Source of the DNA: Tigriopus japonicus
Taxonomy: Eukaryota > Arthropoda > Copepoda > Harpacticoida > Harpacticidae
NCBI GenBank assembly: GCA_010645155.1
Contig: CM021323.1
Location: 5,830,269 to 5,894,268, forward strand
Reading direction: 5' to 3'
DNA: 64,000 bases
Part shown: piece by piece, positions 23,501 to 35,232 of the stretch
Position numbering within the stretch: the stretch's first letter is position 1
Layout: each line of letters starts with the position of its first letter
Notes under the pieces: model-generated
What the model was told of the DNA's origin: nothing
Seen by the model: only the letters and a program-made list of their open reading frames with translations
Databases searched by the model: none
Position numbers and translations under genes: made by a program

Positions 23501-26500
23501 ATGCTCAGTCATATAAAAAGTCGAAAGATTAAGGGTACACATTTTTTGGAAATAAACTGACCATTTAAGGGTCTAAACTGGCCAATGAAATGAGCTGAAA
23601 TGGCAAATAAACTCAAGAGTGGAGGATCTCTTTTTTAGGTAGAAAGTTTTGAATTTCGTCTTAAAGAGTCCGGATCAGGTTAAAAAATGGCAAATAGAGT
23701 GAAAAATGGCAAGAAGTTATGAATTGTAAAAAAATCGAAAACGAAAATTGGCAAATTAAGGGAACATGGCAAAATAGTGAAAAAATGGCAAATAAAGGAA
23801 AAATGACAAAAAAAGTGAAAAATGGCAAATAAAGTGAACATTGCGAAAAGAGTGAAAAATGGCAAATGAAGGGAAAATGACCAGAAAAGCAAAAAATCGG
23901 GTAAATATTAGATGAACGCTCTTTTGGGTCATAGACCTTTTTTGCTAAAAATCTGCATCTTTACTTAAGTTTGTTCTACCTGACATTGGACAAGCCCATG
24001 GTGATCTTCAAAGGTGTTTCGCCTTGGTTTTCCGCGTCTTGGCGGATAAAACTTTTCCGCCGATGATTGATGGTATCGCCATCGATTTTCGGGCCAGTTG
24101 ACTCGTAATGTAACCGAGATCGTCGCAACGAGTTATCTATTGTTTTCGAGCGTGTCCTAAACGGGACATAAAACACGTGAAATGAGGAAAATTTTTTACA
24201 AATAGATAAGTTGCAATTTCCCATGACAAAAAATAGAATGAATAAATCGTTGCAACAAATGAAAGTGATTTTTTGAAGAATAGTTTATTTCTCTTAATTC
24301 AATAGGCGAGCACACTTTTATGGCTTCCCGGTAAACATCAAACTGCTTGGCATTTTTGGTTACCTTTACTTGATTTTGATCAGGTTAAAAAGATGTTTTT
24401 TCCGTCTTCATTTCAAGATTGATATTCTCAAGTGTTTGGACTGAAAGCATTTATTTTAATGGCAGTTATATTGAAACATTTTTGAATTAATTTTCAAGCC
24501 TGGATCTTCTCGAGCTATTCTATTTTGGCCTTTACTAAAAATTGGCTCCAAAATGGAGACGATTTAATTCGGATGTACGAAAATGATTTTGGAAGTAAAA
24601 CGTTAGTTAGGAAATTCCATAGGCAAACCTAAAAAAGAAAGCTTGTGAAACAAACTTACCTGGGAGTTTTTGACTTGGATGATCCGGTGCTTCTTTGTTT
24701 GGATTGCTCGGTGGTTCTGGTCTTGCGGTTTTTGGGCGTCGTTGGCATTGAGCTAAAAATTGACACGCAGTTTGAGAGAATTTTTATGATTCACTTTTCT
24801 GGCCTTGATCACCATTTGTAGCTTATCTATTTAGGCTCTTATACGGTTACATTGTCCAACACGGTCATCAAAAAAAGAGTTCTAGTTTTTAGCGTCGACA
24901 ATTGGCCTTTTTTGTCTGCCTTTTTCAAAGGAAAACTTTTGAGCTTGCCATTTGGTTTCAAAAAAGGTTCTGGGTTCCACAATCTCCTGGGCAATTTCTA
25001 TCAGAGACTTTTAACCTCCACGAATACAAGAACCATACGAGCAAATGGAAAAAAAGTTGTTACACTTTGAAGTGGTAACAAGGGCGGCCTTTGAAAACAT
25101 GAAAACAACTCAAGTGCACTTCATAAACACAACCTTCACCAATGTCCACGCCTATACACTTTATACCGTAACTCAACACTCATGAATTAATCAACGAGCT
25201 CAAGAACAGTCTCGATGGTTTCGAAGGCCTGCTTTGGACATTTCAATGTTTGTACAGGGCATTTCAAGGTCATATCCAGAAAGTTACCATCGAACAAGGT
25301 TATTCAGGCCTTCTTTGAAGAGTCTGGTAAAGCCAGAGCTTTGGAACAAGTCGTTTCAGTATTCCAATATTGGAAAATTGAGTCGAGAACACTTGACCAT
25401 TCCCCCATTATTAGACACTTGACAATGTTGAGTTCAAGTTTTCCTCCTAACCATAAATTAAAAGAAACGGCAAACAGTTGGAACACAGTTGGAAATTGCA
25501 AATTCTGCTAACCTTGAAAAGCTCTGAAGGAATTTTGTACTTTCAAAGTATCCCTGAGGGGGTTATGAGGGTTCGTCAAATTCAATTGCGCTTTCGAAGG
25601 CAAGTCTAGGAATCACTGTAATGTATGTTAAACGCTCAATTTTCCTCAAAGAAATCCATCCGCTTGGAACACCATCACATTTTGAGGACCATGTGATCCC
25701 TTTGTGGATAAGCTTTGCCTCGAACGGTCACATTCGTGGATGGAGTACAAATCCGAATCCAAAATCAGAGCCTTTTTTCGTGTTGATCTCAGCACTTATT
25801 TCCAGTCTCAGACTTTATAATCCTTCTCCAAAAATGCTTTTGATACGAGCAACGACTTTGGCCTTTGAGGAAAAGTGGCCTCCAATTTGACTTCCTCATG
25901 AAATAGGCTTATAAATGCAAATTCTCATTTTGATCGATTGAGGTTTATTGCAGACTCTATTCAACTAAACGTTTTGGCAAGGAAGTTCAAAACAATCTTC
26001 ATTCGTAATGTTGACAATCCGTTGGCTTAATGCATGTCAACCCGGTTAAGAGTTTCAATTGATGCATGCTTGCAATTTCAAGGGCCCTTTTGTAATTTTA
26101 GTCGGTCTGATCTTTAACATTCAGTATGCTAACATATTCCTCAATAGTACGGGTAGGACAAATACGTATTTTTAGTGATTTTTGAAAGTGCCATTTTCTC
26201 GAAGGTCAAAGCTGTCGAGGTTTAGTGATTCCAAGTAACATTTCCGACGGAGAGTCAACAAAACCTAATTGGTAAATCTTTAATAACCCATGCACCCATG
26301 CATAGCGCTTCCATTTCCAAGTACCCATTTGATTCCCAGCTTAAATACATGAAACTAGGCTCTTTTCCCCCCAATGCCTTACCTTGATCTGGACCATTTT
26401 TCTAGGCGAGGGCTTCGCTGTCCATCACTTCTCTCATCTTCCTCCTTGGAGGGCAATGAGCCCTGAATGATGCCGCCGATAATCTTCAAGAAATTCCAAT

Positions 26501-26624
26501 CCTCCCCTGAGGCCGATGGTGGATGAGGTGCACCCGACGATATCGGAGCAGCCCCCGACGCACTCGAAAAAGATGATGAGCCTGCATCCAAGCCACTTGG
26601 TCCGTTGCGTTTATATAAGGGCAT
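17515..26624 (-). CDS. Synaptotagmin-like tandem C2-domain protein with Ser/Pro-rich N-terminus
   Basis: Predicted membrane-trafficking protein. Exons in transcript order: 26383-26648 (ATG at 26622-26624), 24660-24752, 23980-24156, 23063-23212, 22496-22581, 22283-22415, 21860-22062, 21621-21792, 19052-19133, 18831-18959, 18139-18273, 17734-17944, 17515-17651 (stop TGA). All junctions are phase-consistent, giving about 649 aa from this ATG. The first ~350 residues are Ser/Pro-rich and basic, with no transmembrane helix in frame. C2A starts near LYREISVDCDGEQ and C2B near PRVKLSLCANPTLE. The C-terminal IVMWHNL is the classical synaptotagmin C2B ending. C2A loop 3 (FLGNRGHRKPARIG) and both C2B loops (SLESWAPGLNK; EATNMLDRDKD) lack most calcium-binding Asp residues, so calcium-independent binding is inferred. 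Upstream exons could still add a membrane anchor. Confidence 0.85.
19905..20100. repeat. Unclassified dispersed repeat, copy 1
   Basis: About 200 bp here resemble 47890-48100 in the same orientation at roughly 70% identity by eye. Shared blocks include TTTGGGCAAGTTTCAAC, CACGACCGG/CATGACCGG and GCAAAAAA. I see no terminal repeats or target duplication. It lies in the long C2-gene intron 19134-21620. Confidence 0.5.
20308..20471 (-). mobile_element. tRNA-derived SINE family A, copy 1 (head truncated)
   Basis: Read on the minus strand, it has a tRNA-like head with a perfect B box (GGTTCGAATCC). A family body with a GAAGCTGTCGGGAGAAATCC core follows, ending in GCGGTAATAAAAAATCCGC and a poly(A) run. 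The first ~16 bases of the head seen in the copies at 38740 and 44433 (GAAGCCAGAGTGGCCG) are missing. It lies in an intron of the C2-domain gene, in the gene's sense orientation. Confidence 0.8.
20793..21040 (-). mobile_element. tRNA-derived SINE family B, copy 1
   Basis: On the minus strand it begins GGTGGGTGAGGCATGGCGTA, with an A-box-like TGGCGTAGTGCG. A B-box-like GGTACGATCC follows, then a body with GCAAGGAGCGGGAATATTCC and an AAC/AACC-rich tail. The second copy at 61148-61401 shares the whole structure. Flanks AATTGTAAATAGT and AATTATGAACAGT look like an aged target duplication. It sits in a C2-gene intron. Confidence 0.75.
21338..21441. repeat. Perfect-stem hairpin element
   Basis: The outer arms GAGGCTAGTTTTTTAG and CTAAAAAACTAGCCTC are exact inverse complements. 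The inner arms around GATCGATCTCAAGATCG (about 21363-21379) and CGATCTTGAGATCGATC (about 21403-21419) also pair exactly, leaving a ~23-base loop. The whole 104 bp folds on itself. It lies in the C2-gene intron and may be a tiny foldback MITE. Confidence 0.75.
23595..23890. repeat. Degenerate tandem array of a TGGCAAATAAA-type motif
   Basis: The unit GTGAAAAATGGCAAATAAA recurs with variation about ten times, mostly at 14-20-base spacing (for example near 23693, 23785, 23816 and 23858). It is A-rich, non-coding and intronic (C2 gene, between exons 23063-23212 and 23980-24156). A related GGCAAAT cluster occurs near 8450-8500. Confidence 0.55.
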
Positions 26625-26699
26625 CTTTTTCCACTTCTGCTTCTTGGACTGGGTATAGATTAATGTGAGATGAATATATAAGAAATGGAACAAAGACAG

Positions 26700-29600
26700 C
26701 TAAAGAGGGGGAAACGAGGCTGACTCCTTGAGACGTTTTCGTGACATTAGAGGATTTGGGTTCAAGTTCAGGCTAGACAGACATCCGGTGTATCGATTTT
26801 TCTGATTGAAACAACATGTAGAGTAGAGATCACTGGAGTGTGTACGTAGAAAAGTCGGTGTTTGATAATCAAAATATCCTTACTCATGTTGAAGGTGCAA
26901 AAGATTGCCTAATTGATATTTACTTACAAAGGGTGAGACTTGACGAACATGCGATTAATCAGAGGAATAATTAAACAAATGAAAGTACTAATCGATATCA
27001 ATATTTATGGAGAGGCTAGGCACAACAAAGAAAAATACTTTCTTTTTGTTCATATTTTTGTTATTTTACTTTTGTGCACAATTTCAACTCATGAATTATT
27101 TGAGCATTTCAATTATTGTGCACATGTCAGCAAAGTTTTTTTGTGACTGTTTTTAAATTTGATAGCCTTTCATCTTCATCATCTCCGATGCCTATTAGGT
27201 TCAAGTGAATATTTTCACCTCACGTTTATTGTATGCATATTTTCGACAAATTTAGTTTTCTCGCTTTTTTTTCGTTTGTTAGGAGTCAGTCAGCGGATTA
27301 AAGTCACTCTACGTTAAAGGATGTCACAATTTAAAGGTATTCGGATAATGGTGACGATGTGAGGTCCGGACAAAAAGGCCAACCAGTTTTGCCAGAACTT
27401 TTCGAACCAGTCACGCCAAAATACATCAAGAAAAGGGCCAGATTTGGTTTGACAGAAACAAATTGTGTTTTGCCATGATTGGCACTTACTTGAGACAACA
27501 AATTTGGAAACCAAAAGTAATAATTTAAAGCAATTCAGACGTTTAAATTTACTTCAAACAATGAATACAAATAAACTAATAAATAAACTGGAATCTGTTA
27601 ATTGAGAATCTGGTAATCAAAAGAATTTTTGTTAGGGCAATAGCTAAAGATGTTTTTGTTTCTATTTTGAAGCTAGAAATGGGTTAAATGAGAAGTGTTT
27701 TCCATGGATTTGCCATATAACAATTTGAATCTATTGATTTGGAAATATCTGGCAACGCTGCTTTGCTGTTTTTTCATTCGGACCTCACATCATCACCATT
27801 ACCGTTATTCGAAACCTATCGCCCATTAGTTTTCCTGCAGTTTTATATGTATCTATTTAATATGCTGTAGCATATTCATCTTTCTTTTAGTTTGTTTTCT
27901 TGTTTGAACTCAATGCAAAAGAGAACTGCAAGAACGAATCCGCAGTTCTCTTGTTTCAATTATGGCTTTCGACCTCGGTGAGAGCCGATTTGCACGTCAG
28001 ATTATTGGGTTTTGACCAACGCAAATTCATTCAAATTGAAAATAAAAGGTTTGGACATGTGGAATTTCATTGAATATACCTCATAATGAGCATTCCCTTA
28101 AGCAAATAAAACAATTTGTTTCAATACGTAACCTTTTCAAGCAAAGCATGGTCGATAACAAAAAATGATTGCTTTGGATCTCAAAATATGTAGTCTATAT
28201 AGAATTTTGAATAGAATTTCATAACTTGAAGAATTGCAGTGAGAGAAACATATGTTCACTCTGAAATGTCGAAGGTACTACAGACCCTAAAAGAAACACA
28301 AATTTCCACAGACTTTCTTGGCCAGCTCCAGATGTCGTTTTGAAAGGTACGTCTGAGGTTGACATGGACAATTTAGTCGCAACAAATAAACTCTCGTGTT
28401 CGTATCAAACATGTATGAGACTCCCAAAACCGCCAATTTGATGCGAACCCTACGATCAAATGGTTGGGATTGAATTTGAAGGAGGAAATCTTATGACTTG
28501 AAATGAAGCCGTTCTGGCCTTATTATCCTCTCTGTTGTCTAGGTTTTGAGAAGGCAAATATGAACTCAATCTGAAGTTAGAAAACATTTGAAGAAAATCA
28601 TCCAATATTTGGTGTCTTGGAATGTGTTTCGGTGTACTTGAAGAAGAAACGTGTATGTAGGCGGAGAAAAAAAAGATCGTGCCCTTTCTCTAAGGAGCAT
28701 TTGACATTGATGCGACTTTTTCATATCAGACCTTGGCAAAGAAAACTGTCAATGTTTTGAGGAGGCTTTCCAAGAAGAAAGAAAGAAAAGAAGAGGATGA
28801 TGTTTACGACATTTAATAGTGCAGGAATCGCTGCCTGATCACCAAAAGTTGAACTTGACGCCACAAATAAGAAACAGGAGCCTTCTTTTTGGTTCATTGT
28901 GAAATAAGAGACGCCTTCAAGTTTGGGTAAAGGATTTTCATTCATTAATTTTGGATGTTATACCACAAAAACATACACAACTTATATAACAACTTGCTTA
29001 TCGTTTATGTTCCTGTGCATGATAGCGTTAAAAAGGTCTCTTGTTTGGATGCTCAGAGCATCAATATGTCCAAATGGCACGTTCGTGCAAAGTAGTTAGA
29101 TTCCGTTAGATGTCGCCTTCGATGACAAGGGGATTACGGAAAGCCAAGGCAGCCCAAAAGCACTTACACAATTTCATTTGATGAAATTTGGCTGACTTGA
29201 CAACAGAAAAATATAAGTTTTTTGCATGAGGTGAACAACCATCAAACTTGTATTTCATTTCGACCCATCCTGATTTGGTAGCCAACTTTTTTTAAGGCTC
29301 TATTTGGGGTCTCTCTTTTTTCTTCTCCGCTTACGTAGAGACATTTGGTCCCAATTGGGAACACCCGATATCATGCTCGTGCTCTTCTCCGTAATTATGG
29401 TGGTTGCACGGGGTTGGAATTGTGTTTTTCTTGACTTGATTACTCGTACTTAATGCCATGAACAATATAGAATATGTTTTGCCAACCATTGAACTCTCAA
29501 GAGAGCTTTAAAGTAATGTTTTGTGGATCCTAGAGCTTTAAGTTCACAATGTTGGGCCTTGCTAGAGACGCTTTATTGTCAGAGACGGGCGGGGTTTCGA

Positions 29601-29880
29601 CTCAAGCGCCATGGATAAAAGTAAACGATTTTTTGAACTAAAAACATTTCAAAATAAACAGTCTCTCCATGCTTTGGACGTAAAAAAATCGTCAAAATGG
29701 ACGTTTACTAAAACCTTTTCCAATGACCTTGCCCAATCTTCAGAGTCTTAAATTGCAAACTTTCAAGTTGGGTTTTGAGCAGAAAAATATAAGTTGGAAG
29801 CATCAACCCATTTTACAGCACATTAGGTTGGCCTCTAGAAAAATGCAAACGTTCTGCTTCAGAGTAAGATGCGGTGGCAC
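26700..29880. other. Non-coding stretch upstream of the C2-gene start
   Basis: I see no supported exon here. The one structured item is an inverted-repeat element at 27335-27817, listed separately. Short open frames lack domain similarity and splice context. If the C2 gene has a far-upstream first exon, this stretch is its first intron. Confidence 0.5.
27335..27817. repeat. Non-autonomous DNA element with ~35-bp terminal inverted repeats
   Basis: The left end reads AGGTATTCGGATAATGGTGA and continues to GATGTGAGGTCCG. The right end contains CGGACCTCACATCATCACC followed by ATTACCGTTATTCGAAACCT. The arms pair over about 35 bases with small indels. The interior of about 410 bp has no transposase frame. 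I found no clear target duplication, so the superfamily is unassigned. Confidence 0.55.
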
Positions 29881-29949
29881 TGGATTGAGCGACAGCTTGT
29901 TGAGGCTTCCGTCTGTTTGGAAATGTTGAAAACGGCGCCGAAAAGGGTG

Positions 29950-29990
29950 TCAGCCAATCACATGATGCGCATTGGATGACGTCATTGACG
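29950..29990. promoter_or_regulatory. Candidate promoter-like cluster: CCAAT boxes and a palindromic CRE
   Basis: Within a locally GC-rich segment, CCAAT at 29954-29958, an inverted CCAAT (ATTGG) at 29971-29975 and a full palindromic TGACGTCA at 29977-29984 lie within 31 bp. This combination is typical of CREB/ATF plus NF-Y promoters. No transcript start or exon is evident beside it, so its target (possibly the C2-domain gene) is unknown. Confidence 0.3.
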
Positions 29991-31113
29991 CCGTCCCAAC
30001 CTCGCCCGTCTCTCACTAGAGCGTCTCTAGGCCTTGCAGCCGTCAACGTACTTTGATTCAAGGACTCTTGAGCAAGGAAGCGGCACGACATTTTTGGTCC
30101 CGCCAAGTTAGGCCATGGAATGCAAGTCTAGAGATCACTCAAGACTTAAATTTTCATACTTTTACCCATTCCACAGGAATAAAATACATTCATTTGATAC
30201 CATTTTGTATTCAAAAATGTATTTGAACTTTGATTTGTTGAATTTTTTGCAAAAAAAGTCATGCACAAGTTCAGTTTTGCAAGAATAAAGGTTGAACAAA
30301 GGGTCTGCTGGAGGGCAGACCCTTTGCACCCTTTGAGGGCAGATTTAACTGTTGTTTTGATAAGCACAAATCATACAAAATTGACATGAAATCTTGATTC
30401 GTTGCGAATGATTGAACAAAAGCGACTGTAAGTGGTGCTTAACAAAATGTACATTCAAAGCCAAATATTACATAATTGACAAGAATTTGCACTGCTAATG
30501 TGCAAATTTAGGTTATCCGCGACCAACCCTCATAAAAGATCAATCGACTTAAAATCAAAATTTCTCATGCATGGGTTTGAAAGACTCAATGATCTCTATG
30601 TCTTGAACTCTAAACTTGTTGCTAAAACCTTGGGCTGTCTCGGAATGTTTTAAAATAACTCACGAAACCCTACCTCGATTTTTCGCTTCTTCCCAAAATG
30701 TTGACCCGAAGCAATATTAAAAAAGCAATATTCCCTTTAGTCAGCACACTTTCATCCTTGTGTATCCTTGATCTTTGAAGTTGAAGCGGAGATTAGTTCA
30801 ATTTGAAATAAGATGAGACCCACTTAAACAAATTGTATTTTTTTCCCATGTAAAATCAAAATCACATTGGCCCTCTAAGGGATTCGAGATTTTGATTCGA
30901 ACAAGTAATCTGTTTCGTCAATGTCAACCACACGTGGTGCCTCGATATCCCACTCAGCATAATTGCTATTCACAAAATTCTACCTACACACATATTCCAA
31001 GTCCATCCAAGCCTTCATTCATTCTCAGTTATTCGTTTCTTCATAACGCTTCAAGAACAAAAGTTGACAAGTTGACGTAACGTCAGATTAACAGATTCAA
31101 ATTATCGACTTAC

Positions 31114-31177
31114 CTTTGGAAAAGGGGAAAGGAATGAAGGCCGGTATAAAACAAAGGACGAGCTTCACTTCACGACT
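31114..31177 (-). other. Candidate 5' non-coding first exon of the C2-domain gene
   Basis: A strong splice donor on the minus strand (CAAAG|GTAAGT, exon end 31114) is preceded by an arthropod-like initiator TCAGTC near 31172. The adjoining segment 31180-31450 is locally GC-richer than its surroundings. There is no ATG between them. If spliced to 26648, translation would start at the ATG at 26624. This is an inference from position and consensus only. Confidence 0.25.
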
Positions 31178-31581
31178 GAAACTCTGATTACGAGGATCCA
31201 ATTCCAGTGTAGATAGATCCCTTTGGCTCTCTTTCTCCTCTAGTACCTAGATGAGAGAATATGGAATAGACGTTCAAACCGAGGCAAGAGAAAAAGAAAG
31301 AGGACCTGTTGCCAGCTTTTGGGGGACCTTCAACCGCGGCGTTCCAAAAGGTCGGAAAAGCCAGGCGACGAGGTCGACTAACGGGAAACCGAGGAAAAAA
31401 AGGAAAGATTGGAACAGGGTGGTTAGAGTCCTATCACATGAGAGACACGCCGCTTTGATTGCCTTAATGGAAAGTATTTTTCTGCAATGCGCCTTTTAGG
31501 AAAAAAAAATAAAAGGGCGGAAAATTGAGTGATTGACGCAACGCTTTCAACGCAACTTTAAAAACAGACATGAAATTTTAA

Positions 31582-32223
31582 TAGCGATGGACCGAAAGGG
31601 TTATTAATCGATACAGAAGGTTCGGTAGAAAGAGGGCTTAACCGATATTAAGTTGATTCTGTTTGGGACATTAGGTGCTGGTAAAGTTTCACTTTCAAAC
31701 TCCATTCTATTTAGGATTTTAGAGAAAACTAACATTCGCTTCACCTAGATGGCTCTTAAATGATTTAGTATGCCCTTAACACATCCTACTAGGGTGCCCT
31801 CTCTTGTTCTCAAAATGAACAACTCTGCCGTCAGAGCAAGCGTTCTTAAGGAAGCAAAGTTGAGCTTCAATCAATGAGAAAAATGACAATCAGCCCCATC
31901 TTGAGATAGAAGCATTTGTGGGTGCTTCTGGTAAATATTTAGCCTCAATTTGTGATTACTCAATGTGACTTTTTACTTTTTGAACTCATTAATATCGTAG
32001 CTGAGCTCCAAAAGACTCGAAATATGAAGAAATATCCATTTAAAGATGGAAGCTGCAATTTTGGTAGCAAATCGGTTTTGAGGATAAATCTGAAATCAAG
32101 GAACTTTGCCCCTGTTTTGGCTCCATCTAGTGGCGATTTTTGTAACCTTCAATTAAAATTCTTCATATAGCACATGTCTGCTTTCGTGAAAATTCGGCCG
32201 AATTCTCTCTTGGTCCATCACTA
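31582..32223. repeat. hAT-like dispersed repeat, copy 2
   Basis: Left end TAGCGATGGACCGAAAGG and right end TTGGTCCATCACTA are inverted matches. The left ~70 bp resemble the repeat at 10251, sharing GAAAGAGGGCTT. The interior has no transposase. The immediate flanks do not show a clean 8-bp duplication, so hAT assignment is tentative. Confidence 0.45.
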
Positions 32224-32423
32224 ATCATAAAGAATGAAGATAGTGAGAAAAATCGCATTTTTATTGACGTTTAACATGATCATTTCTGGATTCTGAAAAC
32301 CAAAATGTTTCCTCATCCAAATGACACACATGGCAATAATTATTTAATTTGAATTCGGTGCGTATTCTTTAGTCTCTTCGTTTTGGCCCTGAACAAGCTT
32401 TTCTTACTCAGAATCTTAAAATA

Positions 32424-32692
32424 TGGGATAGGATGTTGCAGTTTTGAATATTTGAACGCTGAATTTAAAGAAACAAAAAGATGTTTGGCAAAAACATCTT
32501 CATCACATCAGAACATATATCACAAACATCAGATCTTCAAGAACCTTTGAATTAAAAGTAAAGACATTTAAATTCTTGCGAAAAAAGTTAGGTTTGATCA
32601 TCTGTTGCATATTTTCAGGGTCAAAACCATATTAGATTAAAAGCAATTTCTTAATTTTAAGATATGGGATAGGATGTTGCACTTTTGAATAT
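32424..32692. repeat. Pair of ~30-bp direct repeats
   Basis: The block ATGGGATAGGATGTTGCA followed by a near-identical TTTTGAATATTT occurs at about 32424-32453 and again at about 32663-32692. The spacing is ~240 bp. The sequence between is AT-rich and non-coding. It may be the trace of a tandem duplication. Confidence 0.5.
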
Positions 32693-32939
32693 TTCCAACT
32701 GGGTGTACATTATTTTGTAATGGGCCGAGAGAACCTTGATCCAAGCCAAATATTTCGGATGGAGGCTTCGAGATTTTATCACCGATATTCCAGTATCGTT
32801 CAACACTAAGTTTTTCGTTTTTTTTATGTTCATTTCATTGAAGAACCCAGAATGGGCCCCAATGACTAAAAATTGTAAAAATCATTTGTATATATCCAAT
32901 GAGATGTGTGTACTCTCGCAATAAACGTTATTTATTTAT

Positions 32940-34680
32940 TCATTGAGCTTGAGGTAACCAAGGCAATAATAATTTAATAATGAAAACTCACATCGTTAAT
33001 AAAAATTGCTGGGAGCGCTACTCTTTTTTGGGCTAGCTAGAGTTCTAGTGAAAAAAAGCGGTTAATGCGCAGAAAGGCCTTGGCAAGATTTTTCAATTTC
33101 ATCAAAATTACTCAACTTGCTGCCAAATATCGCCATAACTCGGAGTTTGAAATGACATAATAAAGTGACAATTTGATTAAAAGGAACGTTCCTCTGAAAT
33201 TCCTTTTACCTGGTACTCGTGTCTCTTCCACATTAAAGTAACCAATCGTTACCTTCTATTCACCCAAGTTAAGATCAAGTTCAATAGCTATTGTGTTACT
33301 CTTGGTTGATATCTTTTGTCCTCAAAAGACAAAACCAAAAAACAACAACTTTGTTTAGGACTACCAACCTCCCAAAAGAGATTATATTTGACGGAACCAT
33401 CAAAGTGAACGGATAATCAGCTCTCTTGTCTCCATTTTTCTTTGGCCATGGAGAGAAAAAATGGAAAGAGACGCTCTATCTACGTTTTAGTTGTTGTAGC
33501 TCAGTAAAGCCATGTGAGAGCCAATTCAGCACCCAATTCAGGCGCAATTTCCTTTTTTTCTTTTCCAAGGGACTAGCGCAAGAAGCTTGATCAGAGGGCT
33601 TTTGGTTGTTCAATGGTCTATTTTAAGATGATCTGGTTGAGAAGTTGTAAAGAATGTATAATAATGAGCCATTAAGAATCGTGCTCCTTTCAATAAGCGC
33701 CGTGGGCGATATCTGATTGAGTCAGGGTGACCAAATCAATTGCCAAGTCAAGCAATGATTAGAAGTAGTGATGCGATTTTAGGACTTAGCCAAGCGTTTC
33801 CACTGTATGCTAGAAACAGGGGTCAGCAATTTAATTATGAGTGAAATCAGGGGTGCTTTGAGACGTCAACTTGCATTTAAGGTTTTACATGAACAACCTT
33901 TCATTTTTATTTTTTTGGATACCCTAGTTTGCAAAACTTGATCCAGTCTGTAAAAATTACCACCAACAAAGATTGCAGATTCTTAAAAAATAAAATGGCA
34001 GAAATGCAAATGGTGGTTGACAATTATCATTGAATAAACCTGGCATATCGAATGAAATTTTTAAGAGAATGTGTGAGAGTATATCGTTTTTACTTCTTTA
34101 ACGTTTATGTTGTTGTTTTTTGTTGTCTTAACATCTATCTCTATTCTCAAGGTTGGAAGTTATCGATCTTGTATTGCCGTTACTCGCTGCACAGCAAATT
34201 AAGTGAAGAATGGCAAGTTCATGTTTTTAGATAAACGAAAGAATGTACAAAAATTCGTTTTGTCCATAAAAACTTATTTGCTAGAAATTTGCACGTTGCC
34301 GAAGAAAAATATTTCTTAGTGATTGCTAGAGATATAGACACCATTCAGTAGTAAAGTGATGAACAAACACTTGATTTTCTTGTTGGTTTTTTATTGGCTT
34401 AATTGCGTTGTTTTTCATGTCCACTTGTAAATTTTGCCTACTAGCTACCATCATTTTCCAAGCAAAGAGCGTCCGATCCAAAAGCAAAGTGGATAATAAA
34501 TGACGGATTTGGTTCCAATCAACCAAATTTGTTTTCCTTTTGGTTTTAAGTGAGCTGGGTACCAATTATCACATCAATCAAACTACAATACGTAGTCCAA
34601 AGGGAACTCAAAGAACAGACGAGTGGATAGCATGAAGCACGAGAGTTCATTCTCTTTGTGTAAAATCTTGCGGTCTCCAA
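32940..34680. other. Non-coding stretch
   Basis: No exon, repeat with defined ends or RNA gene could be supported here. Short open frames (for example at 34052 and 34326) are AT-rich and without domain signal. Confidence 0.5.
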
Positions 34681-34687
34681 TGTACTG

Positions 34688-35232
34688 CAAGGTGTGTTTT
34701 TGAGCTCAAAAAGTCATTTTTAAATTTTAAAAACTTTTGAGATGTGAATGCAATGCAGAACATTTTTTTGAATCCGGTTAAATAGGTCACGGGCAAAAAC
34801 ACTATTATGTTACTTGAAACGCACTTAAAATTAAATATTTGAAAAATTACTTTGACCAAAGTCTCAGATGTACTATGAGCACTGTCGTTCTCAAATATTT
34901 TGGAAATCGATTTCGCGGATCAACGGCCTTTTTGATCGGAATTCTTGAAGGACCAAACAAGCGGGTCATTACATCAATTTAGACTGACGGTCAAATAGAT
35001 TTTTACAATATTGTTAGTAGACACATCCATAAGACTACTTGAGAATTGGATTGAAGAAAATGTTCAAACAGTTATCTTAAAGTATGTTTTAAGTGACCTT
35101 ATGACGTATTTTTTCCCGTGACCTAATTAACAGAGTTCAAATTCATATGCAGGATTGCATTAACACCTCAAAAGTGGTTTCAAAAGTTTTTCGAATTTAA
35201 AAATGACATCTTGAGGTCAAAGACCCACCGTG
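34688..35232. mobile_element. Chapaev-like MITE, copy 2
   Basis: A 545-bp relative of the element at 12867-13392 in the same orientation. Shared blocks include GGTCACGGGCAAAAACACTAT-like sequence and GGCCTTTTTGATCGGAATTC. The ends are CAAGGTGTG and CCACCGTG, with inverted ~60-bp termini. The flanks carry the 4-bp direct repeat ACTG (34684-34687 and 35233-35236). This differs from copy 1, as expected for independent insertions. Confidence 0.75.

Noticed and set aside
23595..23890. CRISPR-like array of repeats
   Set aside because: Repeats are degenerate, A-rich and irregularly spaced, and the DNA is a eukaryotic intron.
31251..31499. 82-residue basic plus-strand open frame
   Set aside because: No domain signal or splice context. 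It lies over a GC-richer segment that may be the promoter side of the C2 gene.
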